64,000 nucleotides of DNA from JAABQG01 sp963726365 (GTDB lineage Bacteria; Pseudomonadota; Gammaproteobacteria; Burkholderiales; Burkholderiaceae_C), in the NCBI GenBank assembly GCA_963726365.1, contig CAVSCI010000021.1, forward strand, positions 1 through 64,000, in the 5' to 3' direction. This document shows, piece by piece, positions 1 to 10,887 of the stretch. The notes beneath the pieces were generated by a model. The model was not told the origin of the DNA and ran no database searches. It saw only the letters and a program-made list of their open reading frames with translations. The translations under genes were made by a program, and so were the position numbers. Each line of letters opens with the position of its first letter. Position 1 is the first letter of the stretch.

Positions 1-2821
<2,821 letters not shown>

Positions 2822-2936
2822 ATAACTTTGATCATTGATCAAGGGTGTTATGCCAAGTGACGCAGTCGAAAATATAAAAAAGCTGATTAGCTCTATGAAT
2901 TCGTTGTCTTGACTTTAGTCAGGGCAGCAACAAGTT

Positions 2937-3053
2937 ATGCCTGATGACCATAGCGAGGTGGTACCACTCCTTCCCATCCCGAACAGGACAGTGAAACGCC
3001 TCCGCGCCGATGATAGTGCGGATTCCCGTGTGAAAGTAGGTCATCGTCAGGCT
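2937..3053 (+). rRNA. rrf: 5S ribosomal RNA
   Basis: About 116 nt that begin TGCCTGATGACCATAGCGAG and end GGTCATCGTCAGGC. The two ends are complementary (helix I, GCCTGA with TCAGGC), and the CCCATCCCGAACAGG loop typical of bacterial 5S is present. It sits about 115 nt after 23S and directly before a strong hairpin terminator, the usual end of a proteobacterial rRNA operon. No tRNA lies between 23S and 5S. Confidence 0.97.
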
Positions 3054-3063
3054 ATTACAGCAA

Positions 3064-3097
3064 GAAACGCCCAGTCATTCGACTGGGCGTTTTCTTT
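3064..3097 (+). terminator. Rho-independent terminator of the rRNA operon
   Basis: A 13-bp perfect stem (AGAAACGCCCAGTC against GACTGGGCGTTTTCT) closes on the four-base loop ATTC, and a T-rich run (TTTTCTTTT) follows. It lies 11 nt after the 5S gene and clearly ends the operon. The convergent fadD gene stops about 40 nt downstream. Confidence 0.95.
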
Positions 3098-3134
3098 TGG
3101 GTGGACAATATCTCTGCGGTTCCAACGTTGGATA

Positions 3135-4820
3135 TCACTTGGCCTGGCGAAGCTCCCGTCGGAGGATCTTTCCGACATTGGATTTTGGCAGTTCGTCCCT
3201 GAATTCAATGTACTTTGGACGTTTGTAGCCCGTCAGTTGTTCATGGCAAAACTTGGCGACCTCGTCTTCTGTTAACAACGGGTCGTTCTTTACCACGAAC
3301 ACCTTGATCGCTTCGCCTTGCTTCACATCCGGGACTCCCACGGCCGCGCACTCCACGACGCCAGGGCATAGCGAGATGACGTTTTCCAGTTCGTTGGGGA
3401 AGACGTTGAATCCGCTCACGATGATCATGTCTTTCTTGCGATCAATAATTCGAGTGTAGCCACGCCCGTCCATGATGCCGATATCACCCGTCCGCATGAA
3501 CCCGTCAGCCGTAAAGGCTGCGGCAGTCTCTGCGGGTTGCCGGTAGTAACCCGTCATGACATTCGGACCCTTGATGCAGATTTCTCCGTGACCACCAATG
3601 GGCATTGAAAGCCCTTCCTCGTCCTTGATTGCGATTTCAATGCTTGGCAAAGGCAAGCCAATAGAGCCAGTGAACTCCTTGTTCGTGACTGGATTGTTTG
3701 TCCCAATCGCGCAGGTTTCACTCATTCCCCAGCCTTCAATCATGGGACAGCCGGTCGCTTCGAACCAATTCCGTGCGGTGCCCTCCGAAGCAGCCATGCC
3801 GCCAGCCTGAGAAACGCACAAGCTTGCAAAGTCGAGTGACTTGAATTGAGGATGTACGAGGAGGGCATTAAAAAGGGTATTCACTGCCGGCAGCATATGG
3901 AACGGGCGCTGCTTTAGGACTTCAATGAACTTTCCGAAGTCCCGCGGATTGGGGATCAATGTCATGTGCGCCCCCCATCGGATACAGAGGAGGCAAAGCG
4001 TCAGAGCAAAGATGTGATAGAGCGGCAACGCAGCGATACTGTTGGTCTTGCTCACGTCGCCGATTCGCTTCAGCGCCGGCGTGAACCAGGCCTCCGCTTG
4101 AAGAATGGCCGCCACGATATTTCTGTGGGTTAGGACGGCGCCCTTTGACAAGCCGGTGGTTCCGCCGGTGTACTGCAGAAAAGCGGTTGATTCAAGGGTC
4201 GTTTCGCTGGGCTGGAGTTTCAAGGCGGCGCCTTCGGCGACAGCTCGGCCAAATGGAGTCACCGTCCGCCCATCGGTCATCGGCAGCTTGTAAGCTGGAA
4301 CCATCTTGGCAAGATGGCGCACAGCGAATGTGATCCATCGACCGTACCAGAACCCAAGCAAATCACCCATCGACGAAACCACGACATGCTTCAGCGCTGT
4401 CTGATCGATGACTTCTTCCAGCGTCGTGGCGAAGTTCTCCAGAATAACGATCGCTGTAGCACCGGAATCCTTGAGCTGGTGCTCCAACTCCCGGCCGGTG
4501 TACAAAGGGTTCACATTCACGCAGGTATAGCCCGCACGCAGGACGGCCGCCATCGTCACGGCAAATTGAGGCACATTGGGCAACATGATTGCCACGCGGG
4601 CACCTGGCTCAAGGCCGCGGGCTTGCAGCCAAGCTCCCAGGGCGGCGGAAAGCTCGTCGAGTTCCTGATACGACATCCAGCGGTCCATGCAGACCGAAAA
4701 CGGGCGGTTGGCGTTCTTTCTGAACGATTCCTCCAGCAGGTGCGTCAACGACCGGTACTGACCGGGATCGATCTCGTGGGGAACTCCATCGGGGTAACTT
4801 TTCAGCCAGAACTTGTCCAT
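3135..4820 (-). CDS. fadD: Long-chain fatty-acid--CoA ligase (FadD-type)
   Basis: 561-residue AMP-forming acyl-CoA synthetase that activates fatty acids to acyl-CoA for beta-oxidation at the inner membrane. The N-terminus MDKFWLKSYPDGVPHEID is the characteristic FadD start. The AMP-binding P-loop (YTGGTTGLSKGA), the GWGMSETC motif, the TGDIG motif and the C-terminal GYKRPKY/GKILRREL lysine region are all visible. An ORF extension would add 35 residues, but the start at 4820 has a good ribosome site (AAGGAG, about 6 nt upstream), which lies inside the end of the preceding gene. It is the second gene of a two-gene operon with the unknown protein at 4831-5610, and converges on the rRNA operon. 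Confidence 0.95.
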   Translation of the reverse strand: MDKFWLKSYPDGVPHEIDPGQYRSLTHLLEESFRKNANRPFSVCMDRWMSYQELDELSAALGAWLQARGLEPGARVAIMLPNVPQFAVTMAAVLRAGYTCVNVNPLYTGRELEHQLKDSGATAIVILENFATTLEEVIDQTALKHVVVSSMGDLLGFWYGRWITFAVRHLAKMVPAYKLPMTDGRTVTPFGRAVAEGAALKLQPSETTLESTAFLQYTGGTTGLSKGAVLTHRNIVAAILQAEAWFTPALKRIGDVSKTNSIAALPLYHIFALTLCLLCIRWGAHMTLIPNPRDFGKFIEVLKQRPFHMLPAVNTLFNALLVHPQFKSLDFASLCVSQAGGMAASEGTARNWFEATGCPMIEGWGMSETCAIGTNNPVTNKEFTGSIGLPLPSIEIAIKDEEGLSMPIGGHGEICIKGPNVMTGYYRQPAETAAAFTADGFMRTGDIGIMDGRGYTRIIDRKKDMIIVSGFNVFPNELENVISLCPGVVECAAVGVPDVKQGEAIKVFVVKNDPLLTEDEVAKFCHEQLTGYKRPKYIEFRDELPKSNVGKILRRELRQAK

Positions 4821-4830
4821 AGAAACTCCT

Positions 4831-5610
4831 TCAGGTGATTTTGCCGGCAGACCCCGCGGCGGGTCTATGGGAACGCCCCAGGATGGCGGCGAGATTCGTC
4901 TCACAGGCGACAGGGTCTCCGTCAAAAAGAAGATCGATCAAGGCAGATTCACGCTCATCGACAATAGACAGGAAGGTCTCCACCCCATTCGGTTGACGTG
5001 ACATGCCGGCAAACGTATCGAATCCTGACTCCAGAAACTCCTGCAGCGAACCCAGACCGGCCGCGTGCGCGGGTTTGCGCATCATTCGCAGCATCAGGCG
5101 AAGCCCAGGCATCCGTGTCAAGCGAGCCAGTTCCCTTCCAATTTCCTGCACCACCTGAAGTTGGCGATTGCGCTCAGCACGACGACCCACAGCGCGCCAA
5201 GCCGAGATGTAGCAGGCACTGCGAGACATGTCTACTTCAGCGCCTGCGCCCGGCCAGGACAAAGCCATTGCATGGTCCATCTCCTCAGTCAGGATGTGCA
5301 GTTGCGCCAGAGAAACGGCCGTTGCCACGACCTGCTTGGGGAAAAGTGTCTGTAGCGCTCCGGCGATCCTGCCGAACTGCGCATCACGGTCAGCATAGTC
5401 TTTGTCACTGTAGAGCTCTTCGAGGAAAAAGCGTGCTGCATCCCGGTAGGGTCCTCCCCCCAGGAGATCGGCATAGGTGCCGGCGAATCGGTGGGACTGA
5501 AACGCCTTGACGGCTGTCACGCGGGCGGAGAGTTCAGGGTCGGATGCATGAATGTCTCGCAGTTGCGACACGCGCGTGACAGCGTCACGGATTATTTGAG
5601 CGGCGTCCAT
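4831..5610 (-). CDS. Conserved protein of unknown function, co-transcribed with fadD
   Basis: 259 residues, predominantly helical and soluble, with no signal peptide or membrane segment. I do not recognise an enzyme motif. A distinctive run around residues 60-80 (ARFFLEELYSDKDYADRD) looks like a conserved family signature, and the C-terminal part (residues 200-240) is also acidic and helical. It ends 10 nt before the fadD start codon and carries the fadD ribosome site in its last codons, so the two are probably translationally coupled. This suggests a role in fatty-acid activation or lipid handling, but that is inference from position only. Confidence 0.8.
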   Translation of the reverse strand: MDAAQIIRDAVTRVSQLRDIHASDPELSARVTAVKAFQSHRFAGTYADLLGGGPYRDAARFFLEELYSDKDYADRDAQFGRIAGALQTLFPKQVVATAVSLAQLHILTEEMDHAMALSWPGAGAEVDMSRSACYISAWRAVGRRAERNRQLQVVQEIGRELARLTRMPGLRLMLRMMRKPAHAAGLGSLQEFLESGFDTFAGMSRQPNGVETFLSIVDERESALIDLLFDGDPVACETNLAAILGRSHRPAAGSAGKIT

Positions 5611-5833
5611 GAGTGAAGTCTACTCAGGCCAGGTACTCACATTGGGCGCTGCGCTCTACCAAACTGGGCAAGCATATGACACAGTTATCCAATGTATGCG
5701 AGACCTTGTCATGGCGCCGTTTGGTCAGCAAACTTATGACGGGTGGCCGGACCTTGGATTGCGCATCTGGGGCTACCAAGGGGCTGGGCGGGCATGACGC
5801 CGGCAGCACACCGATCATTGAGCGCGACGATTC

Positions 5834-6730
5834 ATGCAGGCACGTCTTCTTCAACTCGTCGTCTTGAGCGCGCTGCTTTTTGCCCTTGGATGGCTTTGGC
5901 TGTTCTGGACGTCCCCCGTATGGCTTGCCCTTGCCGGATTTTGGGCGATTCCCGTTTTTCATGCTGCTTTCCTGGCGACTGAATTTACCTTGGCACGCAA
6001 GGTGAATCGAAGCGACCCGACGCCCAAAGCCAGTTCCTTTCAATGGGTGCTGGCATGGGGCCGCGAACTGACTATCGCGATCAAGGTATATGGCTGGTGG
6101 CAACCCTTTCGCTCCCGTGCCCTGCCTGATCAATGGACGCCGGCAGTCCCAGGGAAGTCCGGTGTCATCTTCATTCACGGATTCGCCTGCAATCGGGGGC
6201 TCTGGACATTGTGGCTCAGGTCACTGCGATCGGAGGGCCGTGCCTGTGCGGCGATCGATCTTGAGCCGGCATTCGTTCCCATTGACCAGTACGCGGCGCA
6301 GATTGACGACGCTGTATCCCGCATGACCGCCGTCACCGGATTGCCGCCAGTCCTGGTCTGCCACAGCATGGGCGGACTCGCCGTCCGCGCCTGGCTCCGA
6401 GTGGCCGGCGCTGATGCCCGCGTGGCTCATGTGATCACGCTCGGCACGCCGCACCACGGCACCTGGCTTGGCCAGTTCAGCTGGGCAATCAACGGACTGC
6501 AAATGCGCCACATGAGCCCTTGGGTTCGCCAACTTTTCCGCGACGAGCCCATTGGCCGGGCAGCACGCTTCACCTGCTGGTACAGCAATTGCGACAACAT
6601 TGTGTTTCCCGCGTCCAGCGCGATGCTGGCCGGGGCGGAAAACAGGTTCGCGCCAGGTCTGGCGCACCTGGAGCTCGCGTTGGATGCCGGGGTCATGCGC
6701 GCCTGTTTTCAGACGATCCGATCGCTATGA
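5834..6730 (+). CDS. Membrane-anchored alpha/beta hydrolase (lipase/esterase-like)
   Basis: 298 residues. Two N-terminal hydrophobic segments (residues about 5-50) anchor it. The catalytic core follows: the oxyanion strand VIFIHGFACNRGLW (about residue 112), the nucleophile elbow CHSMGGLA (a C in place of the usual G before H, serine intact) and ITLGTPHHGTWLG, which is typical of triacylglycerol lipases. The catalytic His is probably in the GLAHLELA segment near the C-terminus. It is divergent from the fadD operon across a 223-nt gap. The fold is well supported; the substrate, lipid or short ester, is not determinable from sequence. Confidence 0.88.
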   Translation: MQARLLQLVVLSALLFALGWLWLFWTSPVWLALAGFWAIPVFHAAFLATEFTLARKVNRSDPTPKASSFQWVLAWGRELTIAIKVYGWWQPFRSRALPDQWTPAVPGKSGVIFIHGFACNRGLWTLWLRSLRSEGRACAAIDLEPAFVPIDQYAAQIDDAVSRMTAVTGLPPVLVCHSMGGLAVRAWLRVAGADARVAHVITLGTPHHGTWLGQFSWAINGLQMRHMSPWVRQLFRDEPIGRAARFTCWYSNCDNIVFPASSAMLAGAENRFAPGLAHLELALDAGVMRACFQTIRSL

Positions 6731-6821
6731 CCCGGACATTTTCAGCGGGTAACATAGCCTGTATGGCCGCGCCGCATGATTTCCTGATGACAAGAAACCT
6801 CTCGCTGAAAGAGGGCGCTTG

Positions 6822-7941
6822 ATGGCGTTGATTGTCGTGATGGAAGATGAACCCGGCACTCGTATGCTTGTGGCCGCGGTACTCAGGAATGAGGGGCACG
6901 AAGTGTTCGCCGCCGAAGACGGCGCGCAGGGGCTCAGGTTGGTTGAAGCGCACCATCCAGACCTGATCATCAGTGACATCCAGATGCCTGCGCTCAATGG
7001 CTTCGAAATGCTTGCGGCTGTGCGATCGAGCCCTGCCCTGGCGGGGATACCCGTCATTTTGCTGACCTCATCTGCAGGAGCGTGCACATATGCGCATCGG
7101 CATGACGACAGGGGCAGATGACTACATCACCAAGCCTTTTCGGCCAGGTGAACTTCGCGATGCCGTGGTCGCACAGATCAAGAAACGGGACATCCAGGCC
7201 AAATTGCAGGACGTGGCCGTCGACACTGCCGTGCGCACCGCGCTGGATTCTCAGACACGGCAGGTGGCCCGGTTGTACGAGCGGCGCCTGGCCAAGGCCT
7301 TGAGCGAGCGCTGGCCTTCGGGCGATGGCGGTGAAGTCGACGAGCGATTTGCCGATGCCACGGTATTGTTCGTTGATATTCCCAACTACGCAGCCGTTTC
7401 CGAGCAACTGAACGGTCAGGAACTCGCCGACCTGGTCAGACGGTTTTACGGCAGTGCAGGCGACACGGTGTATCTGTTCGGCGCCCGCCACATGCAATTC
7501 ATCGGCGAAGGACTGCTGGCATTGTTTGTGGATGCCTCGGACACACGCTCGGTCAGCCACAGTCTGCGGGCTGTGCGGGCCGCACTCGGCCTGGCGGATT
7601 CCGCACGTGGTATCCGCCAGTACCTTGAGAGGCAGTACCCCGGGCGCAACCTTCCGCGTTTCGAGGTCAACGTCGCGCTGCACAACGGCCCCGTCACGCT
7701 CGTCCGGCTCCAGGATCCATTGCACGACGCAGCAGCGCGGATTCTGCCGGTCGGAGAAGCGGTTACGACGGCCATGTTGCTGCAGAAAGAAACCAGCGCG
7801 ATGGGCTGGTCCATCGCCGCAAGCGACAGCACGCTTGCGGCGATCACGGGCGAGGTCGAAATTGACCGGCGCGCGCTGGTGTCACTCCAGGGAAGAGTGG
7901 CGCCGCTCGACGCGGCCGAGTTGGTGGCACTGACCCTTTGA
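6822..7941 (+). CDS. Receiver domain fused to a degenerate class III nucleotide-cyclase-like domain (frameshift at about 7076)
   Basis: About 372 residues once a one-base insertion (GG for G at 7076-7077) is removed; otherwise the frame breaks in the middle of the receiver, between ILLTSSA and RAHMRIGMTTGADDY. The receiver (residues 1-120) has the acidic pocket ED, phospho-acceptor D52 and the KPF lysine. A coiled linker follows, then a cyclase homology domain (about 170-370) with VLFVDIPNYAAVSEQL. Key cyclase residues are altered: QFIGEG replaces KxxGDG, and the NxxxR helix motif reads TTAMLLQ, so catalysis is doubtful. The start is the ATG at 6822 after AAAGAGGG. It is followed by the receiver/HPt genes, so a shared signalling role is likely. 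Confidence 0.8.
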
Positions 7942-8116
7942 GAAACAGTGCTTCCAAGTGCTGCCTTTACCCCCGCTATGGATTGCGCATCCGTTCATGA
8001 TGGTGGCACGCATCAAGGCAGCGTTGACTCGGACCACCGCTTCAGGTCCATTCATTCGGTGGGCTTGAGCGTCATTTTTAGCCGCTTCCTTCCTGCCCTC
8101 ACCGATGCACGCCGCC

Positions 8117-8587
8117 ATGACAGACGCACGTAAGGCCGCGACGGTGCTGGTGGTTGACGATAATGCGGTCAATCTCAAAGTCGTCGGCACCATGCTCCTC
8201 AAGCTGGGCTATGACTTTCAGACTGCCGCAAACGGGCGGGATGCCGTGGCTGCCTTTGACCGATCGATGGGTCGCCGCCAGCGGTTTGGCGCCATCCTGA
8301 TGGACCTCAACATGCCGGATCTGGACGGCATTGAGGCCACACGGCGGATTCTGGGGGCCTGGGGTGCACAAGCGCCTCCCATCATCGCTTTGACCGCGTC
8401 GGCAACTCCGGAAGATCAAGCGCGCTGCACTGCTGCCGGCATGGTGGACCACCTGACCAAACCGCTGCATGTCGCGGCGTTGGCGCAGGCGCTTCAAAAA
8501 TGGGTCGTGCATTCAGAACTTTCTGAATACGGCCTCGCCACCGAAGGCCGCGACGCGGCGATCGAACTGCCGGAGCCCGGCGCATGA
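8117..8587 (+). CDS. Response-regulator receiver domain protein
   Basis: 156 residues from ATG 8117 (an ATG at 8105 is also in frame; neither has a clear ribosome site). It shows a complete receiver fold: VVDDN acidic pair, phospho-acceptor D63 in ILMDLNMPDLDG, ALTASA threonine, and the KPL lysine-proline. A short tail (residues 125-156) carries no DNA-binding domain. It stops 4 nt before an HPt domain in another frame. Removing one C from the CCC at 8577-8579 would join the two as ...ELPEPAHDAVSLMDLG..., so the native product may be a single receiver-HPt protein. Confidence 0.82.
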   Translation: MTDARKAATVLVVDDNAVNLKVVGTMLLKLGYDFQTAANGRDAVAAFDRSMGRRQRFGAILMDLNMPDLDGIEATRRILGAWGAQAPPIIALTASATPEDQARCTAAGMVDHLTKPLHVAALAQALQKWVVHSELSEYGLATEGRDAAIELPEPGA

Positions 8588-8591
8588 CGCC

Positions 8592-8933
8592 GTGTCCCTG
8601 ATGGACTTGGGTCGCCTGGAAGAGTTTCTTGAGTTTGATGACCGGGCGCAGACCATGACCCGTGAGATCGTGGGCCTGTTTGTGGCCGACGCACCGCGGC
8701 GGATCTCTGCGATCCAGGCTGCGATCGCCGCGAACGACGCTGGCGCGTTGTTGATCGAGGCGCACGCGCTCAAGGGTGCGGCGAGCAATATCGGTGCAAC
8801 CGCACTTCAAGCGGTCTGCGACCGGCTTGAAGCCGATTCTCGCGAGGCCGTTCCTGTGGATGCAGCGTTGCGTCTGACGCAGCTCCAAAGCCTTTGGGCG
8901 CGGACCGTTGTGGCGCTGTGCAGGTGGACCTGA
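8592..8933 (+). CDS. Histidine phosphotransfer (HPt) domain protein
   Basis: 113 residues from GTG 8592 (ATG 8601 also possible). The HPt signature is clear: IEAHALKGAASNIGA with phosphorylatable H58, followed by a four-helix-bundle pattern. It would relay phosphate between a hybrid kinase and a receiver. It begins 4 nt after the receiver gene and lacks a strong ribosome site, so it may be the C-terminal half of that protein separated by a one-base insertion near 8578. It converges on hppD, 7 nt apart. Confidence 0.78.
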   Translation: MSLMDLGRLEEFLEFDDRAQTMTREIVGLFVADAPRRISAIQAAIAANDAGALLIEAHALKGAASNIGATALQAVCDRLEADSREAVPVDAALRLTQLQSLWARTVVALCRWT

Positions 8934-8940
8934 CGGACAG

Positions 8941-10071
8941 TCAGGGCGCCAACACGCCCCTGCGCATCTGGTCCAGTTCCATCGTCTCGAAGAGCGCCTT
9001 GAAGTTGCCTTCGCCAAAGCCTTCATTGCCTTTGCGCTGGATGAACTCGAAGAAGATCGGGCCCAGCTGGTTCTCGCTGAAGATCTGCAAAAGCAGAGCG
9101 CCGGGGGTGCCGTCCAGCAGGATGTTGCGCTGTTGCAGCGCGGCGACGTCCTCGCCATGCCCGGGAATGCGCTTTTCCAGGAGTTCGTAGTAGGTCTCGC
9201 TGGTATTCAGCAGCGCGATGCCGCTCATCTGCAATGCATCCACGGTGGCGATCAGATCGGTCGAGCCCAGCGCGATGTGCTGAATGCCCTCACCGTGGTA
9301 GCGGTCGAGGTATTCCTGGATCTGACCGGCCTTGTCGTTGCCCTCTTCGTTGATCGGGATGCGGATCTTTCCGCAGGGGCTGGTCATGGCCTTGCTCTTG
9401 ACGCCGGTGGACTGGCCTTCCAGATCGAAGTAGCGCACTTCGCGGAAGTTGAAGAGCCGCTCGTAAAACTCAGCCCACTCGCCCATGCGGCCGCGGTGCA
9501 CGTTGTGCGTCAGGTGGTCGATGTACGTCAGGCCATGGCCGGCGGGGTTCAGCGCTTCGGCCGCGGCAATGCCGGGCAGTGCCTCGAAATCCACATCGAA
9601 AAAGCCGATGTTGCCGATGTCGCCATCCCGGGCGCCATTTTTCCCGCGCCAGCGGTCCACCAGGTAAATCAGGCTGTCGCCAATGCCCTTGATGGCGGGG
9701 ATGTTGAGCTCGCCCGGACCGGCTTTGCCGGCGTAGCCAAAGGCCCCCAGGTCCAGCGCCCGTTCATAGGCCGATTTGACGTCTTGCACGCGAAACGCAA
9801 TCGCGCAGATACTGGGGCCGTGCAGGCGGGCAAAGCGCTGGGCGAAGGAGTCAGGCTCTGCGTTGATGAGGAAGTTGATGCCGCCTTGGCGGTACAGCGT
9901 GACGTCCTTGTGCCGGTGTCTCGCCACCGGCGTGAAGCCCATGCGCTCGAACAGTTCGCCCATGGCCTTGGGGTCGGGTGCGGCGTATTCGATGAACTCG
10001 AAGCCGTCGGTGCCCATGGGGTTGTCCCAAGGCGTCTCAGTGGGGGCAGGGCGGAATTCTGTGTTTGTCAT
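8941..10071 (-). CDS. hppD: 4-hydroxyphenylpyruvate dioxygenase
   Basis: 376-residue non-haem Fe(II) dioxygenase that converts 4-hydroxyphenylpyruvate to homogentisate in tyrosine and phenylalanine breakdown. The three iron ligands are visible: H186 in YIDHLTHNV, H265 in GEGIQHIAL and E342 in IFFEFIQRKG. Length and the paired vicinal-oxygen-chelate domains match the bacterial enzyme. A GGAGA ribosome site precedes the ATG at 10071. It is divergent from an Lrp/AsnC regulator across 108 nt, a classic arrangement for local control. Confidence 0.97.
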   Translation of the reverse strand: MTNTEFRPAPTETPWDNPMGTDGFEFIEYAAPDPKAMGELFERMGFTPVARHRHKDVTLYRQGGINFLINAEPDSFAQRFARLHGPSICAIAFRVQDVKSAYERALDLGAFGYAGKAGPGELNIPAIKGIGDSLIYLVDRWRGKNGARDGDIGNIGFFDVDFEALPGIAAAEALNPAGHGLTYIDHLTHNVHRGRMGEWAEFYERLFNFREVRYFDLEGQSTGVKSKAMTSPCGKIRIPINEEGNDKAGQIQEYLDRYHGEGIQHIALGSTDLIATVDALQMSGIALLNTSETYYELLEKRIPGHGEDVAALQQRNILLDGTPGALLLQIFSENQLGPIFFEFIQRKGNEGFGEGNFKALFETMELDQMRRGVLAP

Positions 10072-10123
10072 GGGGTCTCCTGGAGGAATCCATGACTGTA
10101 CCGGCGTGGAGTCTCATTTTTTC

Positions 10124-10170
10124 TGCAAACAACGGCGCTTGATTTGCTGTGGACGCATGAAACCTGCAAA
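10124..10170. promoter_or_regulatory. Candidate Lrp-type operator between hppD and the Lrp-family gene
   Basis: Three copies of a TGCAAA-like element occur in the 108-nt divergent intergenic region: TGCAAA at 10124, its inverse TTTGC at 10143 and TGCAAA at 10165. Their starts are about 20 nt apart, i.e. two helical turns, as expected for a multimeric Lrp/AsnC protein. They lie just upstream of the regulator's start codon, so binding would cover both promoters. This is a pattern match only. Confidence 0.35.
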
Positions 10171-10179
10171 ATACGAAAC

Positions 10180-10656
10180 ATGGAAGCACTCGACAAGCTT
10201 GATCGCCAGATCCTGCGCAGCCTGCAGGCCGATGGGCGCGCCACCTATGATGAAATCGCCGATACCGTCGGCCTGTCGCCGAGCGCGGTCTTGCGCCGTG
10301 TCAAGCGACTCGAATCCGTCGGCGTGATCGATCGCTATGTGGCGCTGGTCAAACCAGAAGCCGTGGGGCTGGGCTTGACGGCTTATATCAACGTGCAACT
10401 TGAAAAACGCGCCGAGAGCGCCAAGCGCAACCCCATGGACCTGTTTCGCGCCAGCGTGCAGGCCTGGCCCGAAGTGGTGGAGTGCGCGGCGCTCACCGGC
10501 GAGATGGATTTTCTGTTGCGCCTGGTGGTGGCCGACATGGCCGCCTATTCGCGCTTCATGCTGGACACCCTGCTCAAGCACCCGAGCGTGCAGGATTGCA
10601 AGACCAGTTTCGTCATGGAACGGGTCAAATCGACCACGGCCGTGCCCCTGCCGTGA
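10180..10656 (+). CDS. Lrp/AsnC-family transcriptional regulator
   Basis: 158 residues. An N-terminal winged helix-turn-helix (residues 1-60; LDRQILRSLQADGRATYDEIADTVGLSPSAVLRRVKRLESVGVI) is followed by a RAM/AsnC ligand-binding domain (about 70-150). The start at 10180 gives the family-typical MEALDKLD N-terminus; the ORF runs 12 codons further up without support. The divergent position next to hppD suggests it controls tyrosine catabolism in response to an aromatic amino acid, which is inference from context. Confidence 0.93.
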   Translation: MEALDKLDRQILRSLQADGRATYDEIADTVGLSPSAVLRRVKRLESVGVIDRYVALVKPEAVGLGLTAYINVQLEKRAESAKRNPMDLFRASVQAWPEVVECAALTGEMDFLLRLVVADMAAYSRFMLDTLLKHPSVQDCKTSFVMERVKSTTAVPLP

Positions 10657-10843
10657 AGGCGGGGGCGGGCCGTTTTTTGCAGGCCCAAGGCGGAAAAACC
10701 ACACGCCGGCCATTAATCGAGTGCCGGCTCTAACCGCTGCCGATCCTGAAAACATAGCAATAAACGAAGCTACGACGATGGATTGAGCTGTATATATGTA
10801 AGAATTCCCATTTCGCATCCTGTCTGTGCGGTCCCGCACCAGA

Positions 10844-10887
10844 AATTGGGATGTTGAACCTAGGGAAAACCCTTATATTGAACCTAT
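10844..10887 (+). promoter_or_regulatory. Palindrome with flanking direct repeats upstream of the GNAT gene
   Basis: AGGGAAAACCCT, a 4-bp inverted repeat around AAAA (10863-10874), sits between two exact copies of TTGAACCTA (10854-10862 and 10879-10887). TATATT at 10874-10879 could be a -10 box, but then transcription would begin only a few bases before the ATG (10886), implying a leaderless or very short leader mRNA. The second repeat overlaps the start codon. It may be an operator; no regulator is assigned. Confidence 0.4.

Noticed and set aside
2822..2936. A tRNA or small gene between 23S and 5S
   Set aside because: The 115-nt spacer contains no cloverleaf or CCA-like end; it is ordinary rRNA processing spacer.
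3121..3132. Perfect 12-bp palindrome TCCAACGTTGGA next to the fadD stop
   Set aside because: It is downstream of convergent genes, has no T-run and no promoter nearby, so I see no role beyond chance.
5624..6178. 184-codon minus-strand frame with a Lys/Gly-rich stretch in the 5.6-6.2 kb region
   Set aside because: It overlaps the start of the alpha/beta hydrolase, has low-complexity composition and no ribosome site, so it is probably a shadow.
8908..10095. 395-codon plus-strand frame opposite hppD
   Set aside because: hppD has all three iron ligands on the other strand; the plus frame has no family features.
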